Shown piece by piece: positions 42,665-51,818 of a stretch of 64,000 nucleotides of DNA. Numbering within the stretch: position 1 is the stretch's first letter; each line of letters opens with the position of its first letter. Source of the DNA: Clostridiales bacterium COT073_COT-073 (GTDB taxonomy: Bacteria; Bacillota; Clostridia; Lachnospirales; Vallitaleaceae). The notes beneath the pieces were generated by a model. That model was not told the DNA's origin. It searched no databases and saw nothing but the letters and a program-made list of their open reading frames with translations. Position numbers and translations under genes: made by a program. The stretch is from the NCBI GenBank assembly GCA_003858485.1, contig RQYD01000010.1:1-64000 (forward strand). Reading direction: 5' to 3'.

Positions 42665-42776
42665 AATTTACAGAGAGATGGCCTGGTGATGAGAGAAGCT
42701 AATGAAGGCGGCCGTGGAGAGTGGTAAAAAGCTGAGCAATCAAGCTGGCAAATAGAATTTACAGAGAAATGATATG
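42634..42776 (+). repeat. Tandem duplication of the nfnB 3' end, period 86 bp
   Basis: TAAAAAGCTGAACGG...CAAGCCGGCAGATAGAATTTACAGAG around 42637-42681 recurs with scattered changes around 42723-42767 (TAAAAAGCTGAGC; AATAGAATTTACAGAGA). The second copy still reads ...KKLSNQAGK then stop. The sequence before each next start (GATGAGAGAAGCTAATG and GATGGGAGAACCAATG) is duplicated too. Confidence 0.75.
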
Positions 42777-42791
42777 GAGATGGGAGAACCA

Positions 42792-43325
42792 ATGAAATTA
42801 TATATTAAACAGCAAGTGTTTGCGATCGGTGAAAAATTTTTTGTATATGATCAAACGCAAAGAGAGATCTTTTGGGTAGAAGGCAGCTTGTTCAGCTTTG
42901 GCGATAAACTGACTATTTATGATATGCAAAATCAGGTCGTAGCCTTTTTGGAGCAGGAATTATTTCATTTGCTGGCGCATTATAATATCTATCTGGGGAC
43001 GGAGGCTGAAAAGGTCAGTCAGGGGGAAGCAGCCAATTATACGGCTTGCCTGATCAAAAAATTTGCATTGTTTGGGCATAATTATGAAGTTGAATCGCCG
43101 GATTCGTCGGTGGCCAAAGAATGGAAAATGCCCTGGGAAATCGAAGGGCATTTTCTGGCTCATGACTATGCGGTGGCGGATTCACATGGACAGAGGATCG
43201 CTCAGATCAGCAAGGCAATCTTAAGCTGGGGCGATTTTTATGAAATTGAGATCTCGGATGAAAAATTCATTTTACCGGTGATCTGTATTGTTTTGGGGAT
43301 CGATGATGCTTTGGAAAAAAGGTAA
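42792..43325 (+). CDS. LURP-one-related/YxjI family protein
   Basis: 177 residues. Repeating beta-strand pattern with KLYIKQQVFAIGEKFFVYD at the N-terminus, then GDKLTIYDMQN and YEVESPDSSVAKEW, as in the tubby-like LURP-one fold found in Firmicute YxjI proteins. The function is unknown; a membrane-lipid or scramblase-like role is only an analogy. ATG 42792 has GGGAG 6 bp upstream and is preferred to ATG 42774. Confidence 0.8.
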   Translation: MKLYIKQQVFAIGEKFFVYDQTQREIFWVEGSLFSFGDKLTIYDMQNQVVAFLEQELFHLLAHYNIYLGTEAEKVSQGEAANYTACLIKKFALFGHNYEVESPDSSVAKEWKMPWEIEGHFLAHDYAVADSHGQRIAQISKAILSWGDFYEIEISDEKFILPVICIVLGIDDALEKR

Positions 43326-43330
43326 AAACG

Positions 43331-43345
43331 ATGGGAAAGTCAAGT
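43331..43345 (+). repeat. Degenerate tip of the MITE-like element
   Basis: ATGGGAAAGTCAAGT against GTGGGAAAGTTGAGT, directly after the LURP-one-like gene. It is short and could be chance. Confidence 0.3.
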
Positions 43346-43360
43346 AAATAGATTGCTCCA

Positions 43361-43391
43361 GGGAAGTAAAGGCAACGCCGATACTTCCTTT
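43361..43391 (+). terminator. Terminator of the LURP-one-like gene
   Basis: GGAAGTA (43362-43368) and TACTTCC (43382-43388) flank the loop AAGGCAACGCCGA, then TTTG. Confidence 0.6.
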
Positions 43392-43410
43392 GTATTATTT
43401 CCAACAGAAA

Positions 43411-43451
43411 GGCTTTTGATATAGAATGGAATTTATTTTATATCAAAAGCC
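43411..43451 (-). terminator. Terminator of the nadE-dgkA unit
   Basis: A perfect 13-bp stem, GGCTTTTGATATA (43411-43423) with TATATCAAAAGCC (43439-43451). On the minus strand it is followed by TTTCTG. Confidence 0.7.
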
Positions 43452-43487
43452 AAAAAGGTAATGCTTTGGTAAAATTATAAAAATAGC

Positions 43488-43877
43488 CTAAAGGCTTTGA
43501 AAAAGCTGCCAGACTTTAGGCAGAAAAATCAGCAGCCCAACAATAGCCACTGCAATGGAAACCACCAGTACCGCCCCGGCGGCCAAATCTTTCACCCGTT
43601 TGACATATTTATTGTATTGGGGGTCAAGCCAGTCCATGGTGTTTTCCAGAGCCGTATTAAAGATTTCGGCGGACATGACCATACCAATGCAAAGAATGAT
43701 AATGATCCATTCAGTCATATTGCAGCGAAGCAAGGTGGCAGCAGCAATTGCCAATACTGCCAGAATGGTATGAATTTTAAAATTCCGTTCCTCCCGGAAA
43801 GCGATCAGAATACCGGAGATAGCATAATGAAAGCTGTCGATGGTTTTTTTTATTTGCTTACTCATAATCTGTCTCAT
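43488..43877 (-). CDS. dgkA: Undecaprenol/diacylglycerol kinase (DgkA family)
   Basis: 129 residues, three membrane helices plus an N-terminal surface helix. The family core is visible: FHYAISGILIAFREERNFKIH is cut here to AFREERNFKIH, then SAEIFNTALENTMDWLDP and VKDLAAGAV (conserved Glu, Asn and Asp). In Gram-positives this enzyme phosphorylates undecaprenol. It overlaps the 3' end of nadE; ATG 43865, four codons later, is an alternative start. Confidence 0.93.
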   Translation of the reverse strand: MRQIMSKQIKKTIDSFHYAISGILIAFREERNFKIHTILAVLAIAAATLLRCNMTEWIIIILCIGMVMSAEIFNTALENTMDWLDPQYNKYVKRVKDLAAGAVLVVSIAVAIVGLLIFLPKVWQLFQSL

Positions 43878-45894
43878 TTTCCAGGTCAGACAGCCATAAG
43901 GTAACTAATGCATCACTGGGCATGTGAAAGGTTGAAAATAAGGAAATGCTGCCCAGCAGCGGACTGTCCGGCAGACAGTTGCGCTTGAACTGATGAGTGA
44001 AAAAGCGGCGATAAAAGAGCTTGATCCATTTATCGACTTCTTCATAACTAAAATCACCGGCGAATGCCTGGACGGCCAGGGCACGAATCTTACCTGGAGC
44101 AAAACCATAGCGCAGCATATAATAAAGGAAGAAATCATGCAGGGCATAAGGACCGATCAATTCCTCGGTTTTTTGCAGGATCTTTTGATTGGCAGTCGGC
44201 GGCAAAAGTTCCGGACTGATCGGAGTATCAATGATCTTCTGCAAAACAGCAATCAGCTCTGGATCGGAGTATTTTCTGCCCAAGGAACGAATAACATAGG
44301 GGATCAGGGTTTTGGGAATGGAGGCATTGACTGAATACATACTCATATGGTCACCATTATAAGTGCAAAAACCAAGGGCCAGTTCCGACAGATCACCGGT
44401 ACCGATCACCAGTCCGCCGGTTTGATTGGCAATATCCATCAGGATCTGAGTGCGCTCTCTGGCCTGGGCATTTTCATAAGTGGTATCATGTTGTTCCAGC
44501 GGATGTTCAATATCTTTTAAATGTTGAATAACAGAGGCTTTGATATCGACCTCGCGCTCACTGATGCCCATCAACCGCATCAGGGTCAGGGAATTTTGAT
44601 AAGTGCCGCCGCTGGTGCCAAACCCGGGCATACGCACTCCAATGATCTCTTTCAGATTTTTGCCCATTTTCTGGTAGGCCAGAGCTACTAAGAGCAGGGC
44701 CAAAGTTGAGTCCAGACCGCCGGAAATGCCAATAACCGATGTTTTGGCATGAATATGAGTCAGTCTTTTAATTAAGCCGCTGCTGATAATTTCAGCAATT
44801 TCCTGACAATTTTGTTCCAGCTGGATGGCATCCTCCGGGATAAAGGGAAATTTAGCTAAAGTTGGCAGCAAAGGGGAAAGTGGGGAATACTCCAAACGGG
44901 ATGGAACAGCGGCAGTAGCTTTATCAGTTTGACCGGCCGAATTAGGATTAATTACATCTTCTGTTAAATGATCGTTTTTATCGGAATACCAGATGCAGTG
45001 GCGGCTGCCTAGTACTTTTTGAATGGCAGCATCGCTGGGTTTCAATAAATTAGTCCGCGATTTTACAGTCGCTATTCGTTCCAGATCAACTATCCCGGTT
45101 AGCAATTGATTTTCTCTTTGAAATGGCAAATTACTGGCGATCAGTTGTCCGTTTTCAAAAATGCAGGAGCTGCCATCATAAATCTTATCCGTTGAGGACT
45201 CGCCATAACCGGCATTAATATGCAGATAAATACTTTGTGATTTGGCTGACAGCTCTTGTAAGCGCAGCTCTTTTTTTTGTCTGGAACTAACAGTTGCCGG
45301 TAATGCGCAGGGATTAACAATAATTTGCGTATCCAGGTAAGGATTGATGGCTGAGGGTGAGAGCGGCAAATAGTAATCTTCACCTAATTCAATGGTAAAG
45401 GAAAAACTGCAGTCCTCATGATAGAAGCTCAGAGAATTGTCAAAATAAGCAGACTCATCCTGACCGAAGTCAAGCAGATCCCATTCGGCGGACAAAGCCG
45501 AGGTAAAATACTTGCTTTCCTCTGTTGTTAAAGAATTTTTAGCCACAAGGCCTTTGACCTGGCCTTTGATCAAGATCACGGCACAATTATAAAGCCGGTT
45601 TTGATGCAGCATCGGGCTGCCGATAATGATTGGAAAAGTCAAATCTTTAGTTTTTTTGGCTATGGTCATAATTGCCTGTTTACAAGTTTTTTGCAAAGCT
45701 GTCTGCCAAAATAAATCACCACAGCTGGCACCGCATAGGCATAATTCAGGAAAAGCCAGCAGAGAAATGTTTTCGGTGGCTGCCATTTCGATTAATTTTA
45801 AAATTTCTTTGGTATTATGGGTTACATCAGCCACCTTGATCACCGGTACGGCGGCTGCTATTTTATAGTATCCATATTGATGTAATGATTTCAT
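43858..45894 (-). CDS. nadE: Glutamine-dependent NAD+ synthetase
   Basis: 678 residues, the long two-domain form. The N-terminal nitrilase-like glutaminase has its Glu in FPELCLCG, Lys in VAKNSLTTEES and Cys in VNPCALPA; the C-terminal synthetase has the ATP PP-loop GISGGLDSTLALL. It amidates nicotinic-acid adenine dinucleotide to NAD+. ATG 45894 has AAAGG 8 bp upstream; an in-frame TTG at 45915 lies in that leader. It is co-transcribed with dgkA. NAD supply next to the redox block may be coincidence. Confidence 0.95.
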   Translation of the reverse strand: MKSLHQYGYYKIAAAVPVIKVADVTHNTKEILKLIEMAATENISLLAFPELCLCGASCGDLFWQTALQKTCKQAIMTIAKKTKDLTFPIIIGSPMLHQNRLYNCAVILIKGQVKGLVAKNSLTTEESKYFTSALSAEWDLLDFGQDESAYFDNSLSFYHEDCSFSFTIELGEDYYLPLSPSAINPYLDTQIIVNPCALPATVSSRQKKELRLQELSAKSQSIYLHINAGYGESSTDKIYDGSSCIFENGQLIASNLPFQRENQLLTGIVDLERIATVKSRTNLLKPSDAAIQKVLGSRHCIWYSDKNDHLTEDVINPNSAGQTDKATAAVPSRLEYSPLSPLLPTLAKFPFIPEDAIQLEQNCQEIAEIISSGLIKRLTHIHAKTSVIGISGGLDSTLALLLVALAYQKMGKNLKEIIGVRMPGFGTSGGTYQNSLTLMRLMGISEREVDIKASVIQHLKDIEHPLEQHDTTYENAQARERTQILMDIANQTGGLVIGTGDLSELALGFCTYNGDHMSMYSVNASIPKTLIPYVIRSLGRKYSDPELIAVLQKIIDTPISPELLPPTANQKILQKTEELIGPYALHDFFLYYMLRYGFAPGKIRALAVQAFAGDFSYEEVDKWIKLFYRRFFTHQFKRNCLPDSPLLGSISLFSTFHMPSDALVTLWLSDLENETDYE

Positions 45895-46152
45895 AGTATC
45901 ATACCTTTCTGCCAAAAGTCATTGGAATCATAATTATTATAAGTCAATTTGCCGGAAAGTTCAAGAAAAATACCATTCCTTTCTTTGGCATATCATCTTG
46001 CTTTTTCAGCATATCCTTTTTATCGTTTATTTCCTGAATTTTCTGCCAAAAGGCTTTTTGTGGTTGTATACTTTCGCATTTTTTTAGGAAAAGATGTTTT
46101 GGCGATAGATGATTAAAAAATGGGCACAGAATGCGTGAAAATTTAACTCATA
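45895..46152. other. Intergenic region between divergent nadE and the chemoreceptor
   Basis: No gene is seen. It contains TTTTTTAGGAAAAGATGTTTTGGCG near 46080, faintly like the core of the MITE-like element, and presumably the nadE promoter. Confidence 0.3.
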
Positions 46153-46301
46153 ACTCAACTTTCCCACATTCCTTGGAATAGTCTTTTTTATGGCGTGTGC
46201 CGCGGAAGCATCTTTTCGCAGAAAAGTGCGAAAGCGGGAAAACCCATGTGCCCGCTCCCTGGAGCGGGATAGAGCCCAAAAAGACTGTGGGAAAGTTGAG
46301 T
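46153..46301 (+). repeat. MITE-like palindromic element, full copy D (149 bp)
   Basis: Perfect 15-bp terminal repeats ACTCAACTTTCCCAC (46153-46167) and GTGGGAAAGTTGAGT (46287-46301). Inside are ATTCCTTGGAAT, AGTCTTTTTT (pairing with AAAAAGACT on the right), GCATCTTTTCGCAGAAAAG and the CCCGCTC/GAGCGGG hairpin. Flanks (TCATA, GATAA) do not form a clear duplication, unlike copies A and C. It is the longest and best preserved copy. Confidence 0.8.
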
Positions 46302-46388
46302 GATAATAAAAATAATGTTTAAAAATATAAAAAAAATAAACAAAGGATAAATAATATGTGAAAAAATAAATAAAAAATGAAAATAAAA

Positions 46389-46416
46389 TAAAGATAAAAT
46401 TTCAAAAAGACGATAA
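46389..46416 (+). promoter_or_regulatory. Sigma-28 (SigD/FliA)-type promoter of the chemoreceptor
   Basis: TAAAGATA (from 46389), 16 bp after TAAA, then GACGATAA (46409-46416), seven of eight matches to GCCGATAA. It lies 60 bp before the start codon. This promoter class is used for late flagellar and chemotaxis genes. Confidence 0.6.
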
Positions 46417-46476
46417 ATAAAATGAAAGCAATAAAAGCGTAGGGTGATAACTGCTATTTAGGCAAAGGAGAAGGAA

Positions 46477-48465
46477 ATGAATTTAAAACAAAAAATGTTG
46501 ATTTTTATAGGATTGCCGGTATTATGTACAGTCATAATTTTATCTTTTGCATCATTTAGTCGATCCAGAAAACTGCTGATCAATGAAATTAAGCAGGAAT
46601 TAAATATTGAAGTGCAAAAATATGCCTCTGATATTGAAACGATAGTTACTCAAAAGATCGCTTATATGCAGATCTTAAAACAAAATATTGAAAATCATCT
46701 GCCAACCGATCAGGAGCTTTTGGCCAGTTTAAGCTATTTGACCAAAAATGTGCAAACAACCAAATCTTTTTATATCGGGTTTGAAGATAAGAAATACTTA
46801 AATGGTGAAGGATGGATCCCCGATGCCAGTTATGATGCCACGAAGCGGCCGTGGTATCTGGCAGCCATGGATAAGAATGAAGTTATTGTATCAGAGCCAT
46901 ATATTGATGCGGAATCAGGTTTGATCGTAATTACCGTTAGTACAGAAATAAAATCCGCAGGCAAGCGAATCGGTGTGTTGGCAGCTGATATCTTTTTATC
47001 GGATCTGCAGGAGCTGATTCAGTCGATTCAAATTAAAGATACAGGCAAAGCCTTTATTATTGATAAAGATGGACGTTTTGTGGTTCATCATCAATATGAT
47101 GCCACCCAGACGATTTATGATGTGGAAAACGGAAGTTTAAAACCAATTGCTGAAAAAGTATTAAGTGGTCATGGCCAGGTGTTTGAGGGAAATAATGCCG
47201 GACAAATCAATTTTTATGATGCTCATCCAATTACCGGTACAGAATGGTTTTTGGTGCTCTATGTGCCAAAGACAGAGGCTATTGCTGAAACTACTAAATT
47301 AGGGATTTTTGTATTAGTTTTAGGGATTATTGCCCTGATCATTATTATGCTGATTATTTATGTCATTGCTGTTTCCATTACCAGGCCGATCACTCGGTTA
47401 AATACTTGTATCAATGGCATGGTCGAATATGATTTTACCCTAAATGAAAATTCGCCATCGGTTATTTATTCAAAAAATAAAGATGAAATCGGTGGCATTT
47501 CCCGAGCTTTGATTCAAGTTAAAAAAACTTTGCATCAAACAATTACCCAGGTCGGTAATGTGGCTGAACGGGTATCGGCTGCCTCAGAGCAGTTAAGTGC
47601 TAACAGCGAGCAGGCTGCCCATTCGATTGATGAAATTTCACGGGCATTTGAAGATATTGCCCAGGGAGCCAGCAGTCAGGCTGAAGATATGCAGCGCGGA
47701 GCAATGGCAATGGATGTCATGGAAAATGCTTTGACCGAGAACTTTAGTGTGATGAATGATTTAAATTCAACCTCAACTCAGGTGTTTAAAGCCAATGAAA
47801 ACGGAAAATCAGCAATCGCCGATTTGATTGAAGTTACCAAACAATCAAAAGTAACAGTTGGCAGTGTTAAAGAAGTGATTGAAAATACAAATAAGAGTGC
47901 TTTGCAAATTGAATCTGCCAGTGATATGATCAAGTCAATTGCCGATCAAACCAATCTTTTGGCCTTAAATGCGGCCATTGAAGCAGCCCGTGTGGGTGAG
48001 GCGGGCAAAGGATTTGCGGTGGTGGCTGATGAAATCCGTAAGCTGGCTGAACAGTCAAACAGTTTTACCGAAGAAATCAAAGAAATTGTTATGGGTCTGA
48101 CCACTAAAACCGCCGAAGCAGTTGAGATCATGAATACAGCCAGTTCGATCATGGCCAGCCAGCTCGATAAAGTAAGTCAGACGGAAGAACAATTTCACTT
48201 GATTTCCAGGGAATTGGATAATAACAAAGTGATTATTGAAAAATTAAATACTTCCGGACAAAAATTGGAGGAAACCAGGGATTCCTTGTCAGGAATCATT
48301 GAAAATTTATCAGCCTTGTCAGAAGAAAACGCTTCTTCTACCCAGCAGGCAACAGCTTCGATTGAGGAACAAACTGCTTCTTCACAGGAAATTGCCGGTT
48401 CCAGTACACATTTAGCTGAAATGGCACAGGAATTAACGGAGCTGATCAGCAAATTTAAGGTATAA
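46477..48465 (+). CDS. Methyl-accepting chemotaxis protein (dCache sensor)
   Basis: 662 residues. Helix 1 (~8-28), an extracellular double-Cache domain (~35-275: [42 protein letters not shown]), helix 2 (~280-303), HAMP (~304-356) and a cytoplasmic signalling domain with the conserved hairpin [16 protein letters not shown]. It senses a small ligand outside the cell and controls CheA. No CheB/CheR pentapeptide tether ends the protein. No other chemotaxis genes are close, so it is an orphan receptor. AAAGGAGAAGG precedes the ATG. Confidence 0.95.
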   Translation: MNLKQKMLIFIGLPVLCTVIILSFASFSRSRKLLINEIKQELNIEVQKYASDIETIVTQKIAYMQILKQNIENHLPTDQELLASLSYLTKNVQTTKSFYIGFEDKKYLNGEGWIPDASYDATKRPWYLAAMDKNEVIVSEPYIDAESGLIVITVSTEIKSAGKRIGVLAADIFLSDLQELIQSIQIKDTGKAFIIDKDGRFVVHHQYDATQTIYDVENGSLKPIAEKVLSGHGQVFEGNNAGQINFYDAHPITGTEWFLVLYVPKTEAIAETTKLGIFVLVLGIIALIIIMLIIYVIAVSITRPITRLNTCINGMVEYDFTLNENSPSVIYSKNKDEIGGISRALIQVKKTLHQTITQVGNVAERVSAASEQLSANSEQAAHSIDEISRAFEDIAQGASSQAEDMQRGAMAMDVMENALTENFSVMNDLNSTSTQVFKANENGKSAIADLIEVTKQSKVTVGSVKEVIENTNKSALQIESASDMIKSIADQTNLLALNAAIEAARVGEAGKGFAVVADEIRKLAEQSNSFTEEIKEIVMGLTTKTAEAVEIMNTASSIMASQLDKVSQTEEQFHLISRELDNNKVIIEKLNTSGQKLEETRDSLSGIIENLSALSEENASSTQQATASIEEQTASSQEIAGSSTHLAEMAQELTELISKFKV

Positions 48466-48516
48466 AGAAATTTAAGGAAAGAAATACAGATATTTTGTAT
48501 ATTTTAGAAATTAAAT

Positions 48517-48594
48517 AGGACAGTTACACATATCAAATTGAAAGCCAGGTGGTTTGAAAAAAGATGTCATTGTGAAAGATAGTGTAACTGTCCT
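48517..48594. terminator. Long stem-loop between convergent genes
   Basis: GGACAGTTACAC (48518-48529) pairs perfectly with GTGTAACTGTCC (48582-48593), with TATC/GATA pairing further in. TTTGC follows on the plus strand and TATTTAA on the minus strand. A bidirectional terminator is likely. Confidence 0.6.
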
Positions 48595-48636
48595 TTGCTA
48601 TATCCTGAATTAACAGCTGGCCCTTTTGCACAAATT

Positions 48637-51096
48637 TTATTTTTCAGATAATATAAAGGAAATGATTTCCCGAAGCAAAGAGGCATTGATTGGCAAATTT
48701 TCGTCCTGATAAACACGGCTGTATGTGAGTGCGGCAAGATTGTTTTTAAAGGCATCTTCTTTGCGAATATCGGAGTTTTTCAGCATATGGGTCATTTCAG
48801 GCAGAATCACTATTTTGCTGTCAGCTACAGCTTGATGTAAATTGTCAGCATCTATGATTTGCACCTGGGAATCATTATCACCTTGCAGGATCAGGATCGG
48901 GGTATCGTTTAGTTTAGCCAGTTCGGCCGCCGGATCATATTTTATCCAGCTGATCATATAAGGCTGAACCGAAGGACGGAATAAGGCCTGTAAAATTTGC
49001 GGAACATCTTCTGTTTCCTGACCGGCTTTCAGGCTGTTTAAGATCCTTTGGCTATCGTCCACCAATTTTTGAGGATTATTGGGATTGGCTTTGATTTGCT
49101 CCAGAGTAATTTCCGCAATATTTCGTCCGGCGCCGGCCAGGCAAACGAGACCGTCAATCGCCACGGTTTGGGCAGCCAAGGTTCCAACCAAAGCCCCTTC
49201 CGAATGACCGGCAATATAAATACCGGAAAATCGGTTATCGGTCCTGGCTTTTTGTAAGAGGGCAATCACATCAGCCACAAAATCTTCGATTACCATGTTT
49301 TTTTCTTCGGTTTTGGCATCAACGACCGAAGCCGAGCGGGCAATTCCCCGCTTATCATAACGAATACAGGCGATCCCGGCATCATTTAAATGAATGGCCA
49401 AATCCAGATAAAGATTAGCCAGACCTTCTTTAGTAGCCGGACCGGAGCCGCCAATCAGTAAAACAAGCGGTGCTTTATCGGGCCGGTCATCCGGTATATT
49501 TAAGACAGCATGTAAACTACCTTTTCCGGCCGGAATGGAATAATCAATTTCAGCAGCAGTAAAGCTTTGGCGGCGCTGCTGATGGATTTCTGTGCTTTCC
49601 CGGCTAGCGGAACCATTTTCCGCAGTGGCCGGCAGTTTAGTTACGGCTGATGAATTAACTTTATCCGGTAATTTTTGTTTGATTTTATCATACAGGGCAA
49701 TGGTCTCAGCCGGATTTTGATCATTGTAATATAGTTTGGCAGGGGCCATGTCTTTTAAATGAAAAAGGATATAGGGCTGATTCCGAAATAAATACAGCCG
49801 GACATCTGGGTCGCCTTTGGCAGAAAAGGTACCACGTAAATATCGGTTAGTGGCACTGCCAACATTCTTATAAAAATGTTGTTTGGTAAACTCTTCATGA
49901 TACTCGATTGATTCAATATTTTCGGCTGAAACCTGAATCGGATAAAGGCTTTGATAAATGGTAATGCCTTGCTCCGTGACCTGAATGGCCGGTGCTAAAT
50001 AATCTTCAAAGCAAACCAAACCAATCGAAAAAATCAAGATCAGCGCTAAAAGCCATTTACTGAAAGCAAAGTAAGCACGTCCTTTTTGAGAACCAAGATT
50101 AACCGCTTGGCCAATGCCAAAGGGCTTATTGACTAAAGTCGAGGAATTATTAGGGTTATTATATTGCAAGCCCCAAATACCATGCTCCTGATAATAACTA
50201 TCTTCTTCTAAATGAATCAGCGAGTGCTGATTTCGTAAAAACTCTTTTTCCTTCTTTTGCTGACGACTGTTGGCATAGAAAATAACGATGATCGGCAGGA
50301 TGGCCATCAGCAAAAGAATGGTGATAAAGTAGCCGGTCATCAGGCTGCTTGGGTCATGAACAAAGCGCAGATGCAGAAAGCTTAATAAAAACATTAAACC
50401 GGTTTGAATAAAGGACAGGATCAGATAATTAAAGGTCCAATTGCGCCGGTATTCCTGGTTTAAAACTAAATTGGTCTGGCTGTTGTCGGTATATATTTTG
50501 GCGGGCATATGTGATATGTTGTAATGCGCAAGCCAAAACAGTAAATGCATCAGCAAATTGGTGATCAGTAAGATCAGCATACCGATATTTTTATCAAAAG
50601 TCAGATAAATGCCAAGACTGAGCAGGGCCGGGATGGCAAATAACCATGATTTGGGAGTACGCTGGTTTTTCAGGCGGCTGGTGGTCAAATCAGCAAAGAG
50701 GATCTGTTCAGTGGCTGCCTGCCAACTATTTTGCGCTTTTAAATCAAGGAGTTTTCGCCGGTAATGATAAACCGCCTGATTGTATAAACGCAGAGGCAGA
50801 TAGGTTGCAATAAAAATGATCATAACAAAAGTTAAAATATAGTCGGAAAATACCGGTACCAGCAGTAAACAGCAGCTAAGCACAGAAATTATCAGACAAA
50901 ATAAGGTGATTTTTCGGATCTTTTGGCGGTATGCCTGAAAGATGGCTTGAACTTCAGGATGGTTTTTATGTTCATCAGGAATAACTACTGCCAGATACAG
51001 GGAATGATTGTTTTTAGAAATGGCAGAGTTATAGGTATAATATAAAATGGGGATAATTTGCAGGATTACAATCAGGGTGATGATAAATAGGATCAT
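48637..51096 (-). CDS. Multi-helix membrane domain fused to an alpha/beta hydrolase
   Basis: 819 residues. Residues 1-~290 contain several membrane helices and VVIPDEHKNHPEVQAIFQAY, typical of DUF1648/DUF5808 proteins controlled by YtrA-like regulators; ~345-375 is another helix, followed by a PH-like beta region (ITIYQSLYPIQVSAENI). Residues ~510-819 form an alpha/beta hydrolase with a complete triad: Ser in AGHSEGALVG, Asp in LQGDNDSQV, His in PEMTHMLK, and oxyanion-type GGSGP. It overlaps the repressor gene by 4 bp. The hydrolase is probably on one face of the membrane with the sensor region; the substrate is unknown. Confidence 0.82.
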   Translation of the reverse strand: MILFIITLIVILQIIPILYYTYNSAISKNNHSLYLAVVIPDEHKNHPEVQAIFQAYRQKIRKITLFCLIISVLSCCLLLVPVFSDYILTFVMIIFIATYLPLRLYNQAVYHYRRKLLDLKAQNSWQAATEQILFADLTTSRLKNQRTPKSWLFAIPALLSLGIYLTFDKNIGMLILLITNLLMHLLFWLAHYNISHMPAKIYTDNSQTNLVLNQEYRRNWTFNYLILSFIQTGLMFLLSFLHLRFVHDPSSLMTGYFITILLLMAILPIIVIFYANSRQQKKEKEFLRNQHSLIHLEEDSYYQEHGIWGLQYNNPNNSSTLVNKPFGIGQAVNLGSQKGRAYFAFSKWLLALILIFSIGLVCFEDYLAPAIQVTEQGITIYQSLYPIQVSAENIESIEYHEEFTKQHFYKNVGSATNRYLRGTFSAKGDPDVRLYLFRNQPYILFHLKDMAPAKLYYNDQNPAETIALYDKIKQKLPDKVNSSAVTKLPATAENGSASRESTEIHQQRRQSFTAAEIDYSIPAGKGSLHAVLNIPDDRPDKAPLVLLIGGSGPATKEGLANLYLDLAIHLNDAGIACIRYDKRGIARSASVVDAKTEEKNMVIEDFVADVIALLQKARTDNRFSGIYIAGHSEGALVGTLAAQTVAIDGLVCLAGAGRNIAEITLEQIKANPNNPQKLVDDSQRILNSLKAGQETEDVPQILQALFRPSVQPYMISWIKYDPAAELAKLNDTPILILQGDNDSQVQIIDADNLHQAVADSKIVILPEMTHMLKNSDIRKEDAFKNNLAALTYSRVYQDENLPINASLLREIISFILSEK

Positions 51097-51473
51097 TTTT
51101 CTACCTCCGGAAATTCAATATATAATTGCTCGATTTTTTGGATCAATTCTTGCTTGGTAACGCCTTGCAGCAGGGCTTCGGCAATTAACAGGCGTAAGCT
51201 CTCTTCTCTTTCTTTTAAGAAATCAGGATTTGGCGGCAGATGTTCTTTGACAACAGTGCCGCGTCGAAGATTGGCTTCCAGGTAACCGGCATGTTTTAAT
51301 TCGCCATAGGCTTTATTGACTGTCATTGGATTAATTCCCAGATCTTCTGCCAACTGACGAACAGTCGGCATTGGCTCACCGGCAGTGACTTCCTGTTTGG
51401 CGATAGCCTGAATGATTTGATGGCATAACTGAGTATAAATAGGAATTTCACTATTTAAATTAATGGAAATCAT
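51093..51473 (-). CDS. GntR-family regulator, YtrA subfamily
   Basis: 126 residues. The winged helix-turn-helix (IYTQLCHQIIQAIAKQEV, LAEDLGINPMTVNKAYGEL, GTVV wing) is followed by only a ~45-residue helical tail, as in YtrA-type regulators without a ligand domain. The stop overlaps the start of the membrane/hydrolase fusion gene, so it almost certainly controls it. A double palindrome overlaps its own promoter. Confidence 0.92.
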   Translation of the reverse strand: MISINLNSEIPIYTQLCHQIIQAIAKQEVTAGEPMPTVRQLAEDLGINPMTVNKAYGELKHAGYLEANLRRGTVVKEHLPPNPDFLKEREESLRLLIAEALLQGVTKQELIQKIEQLYIEFPEVEK

Positions 51474-51541
51474 GGCGCTCCTTTCTGCTATAGTTTAAAT
51501 AAATGCTTAAACAATATCACGATGAAACCGGATATATCGAA

Positions 51542-51585
51542 TTTTGTATTATTTGTATTATATACAATGATACAAAATTAGTCAA
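51542..51585 (-). promoter_or_regulatory. Promoter with nested palindromic operator (YtrA-type)
   Basis: On the minus strand TTGACT (51580-51585), 17 bp, TATAAT (51557-51562). The inner palindrome TTGTATTATATACAA (51553-51567) covers the -10 box and an outer pair TTTTGTAT (51542-51549) and ATACAAAA (51570-51577) shares the same centre. The arrangement fits autorepression. Confidence 0.75.
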
Positions 51586-51736
51586 GATGATTTGGCAAAT
51601 AATATCCACAAATATTAACTGTGTTTGCCCTTGGTTTTGCTTTCGATATTATTCTGACAAGCAGATATATGAATTTTCAGGGGATAGATATAGCAGATTA
51701 TTATCAAAGAATGATAATTACTTAACAAATGGTCGG

Positions 51737-51765
51737 TTGACATTATCCTTGTTTTTTTTTATAAT
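51737..51765 (+). promoter_or_regulatory. Consensus promoter of the copper ATPase gene
   Basis: TTGACA (51737-51742), 17 bp, TATAAT (51760-51765), both exact. No CopY or CsoR box is recognised, though the surrounding TATAATCATTATA is partly symmetric. Confidence 0.8.
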
Positions 51766-51818
51766 CATTATATCCCTGATGGGATAAAACAATGAACCAG
51801 TTCAGAAACGGAGCAGTT

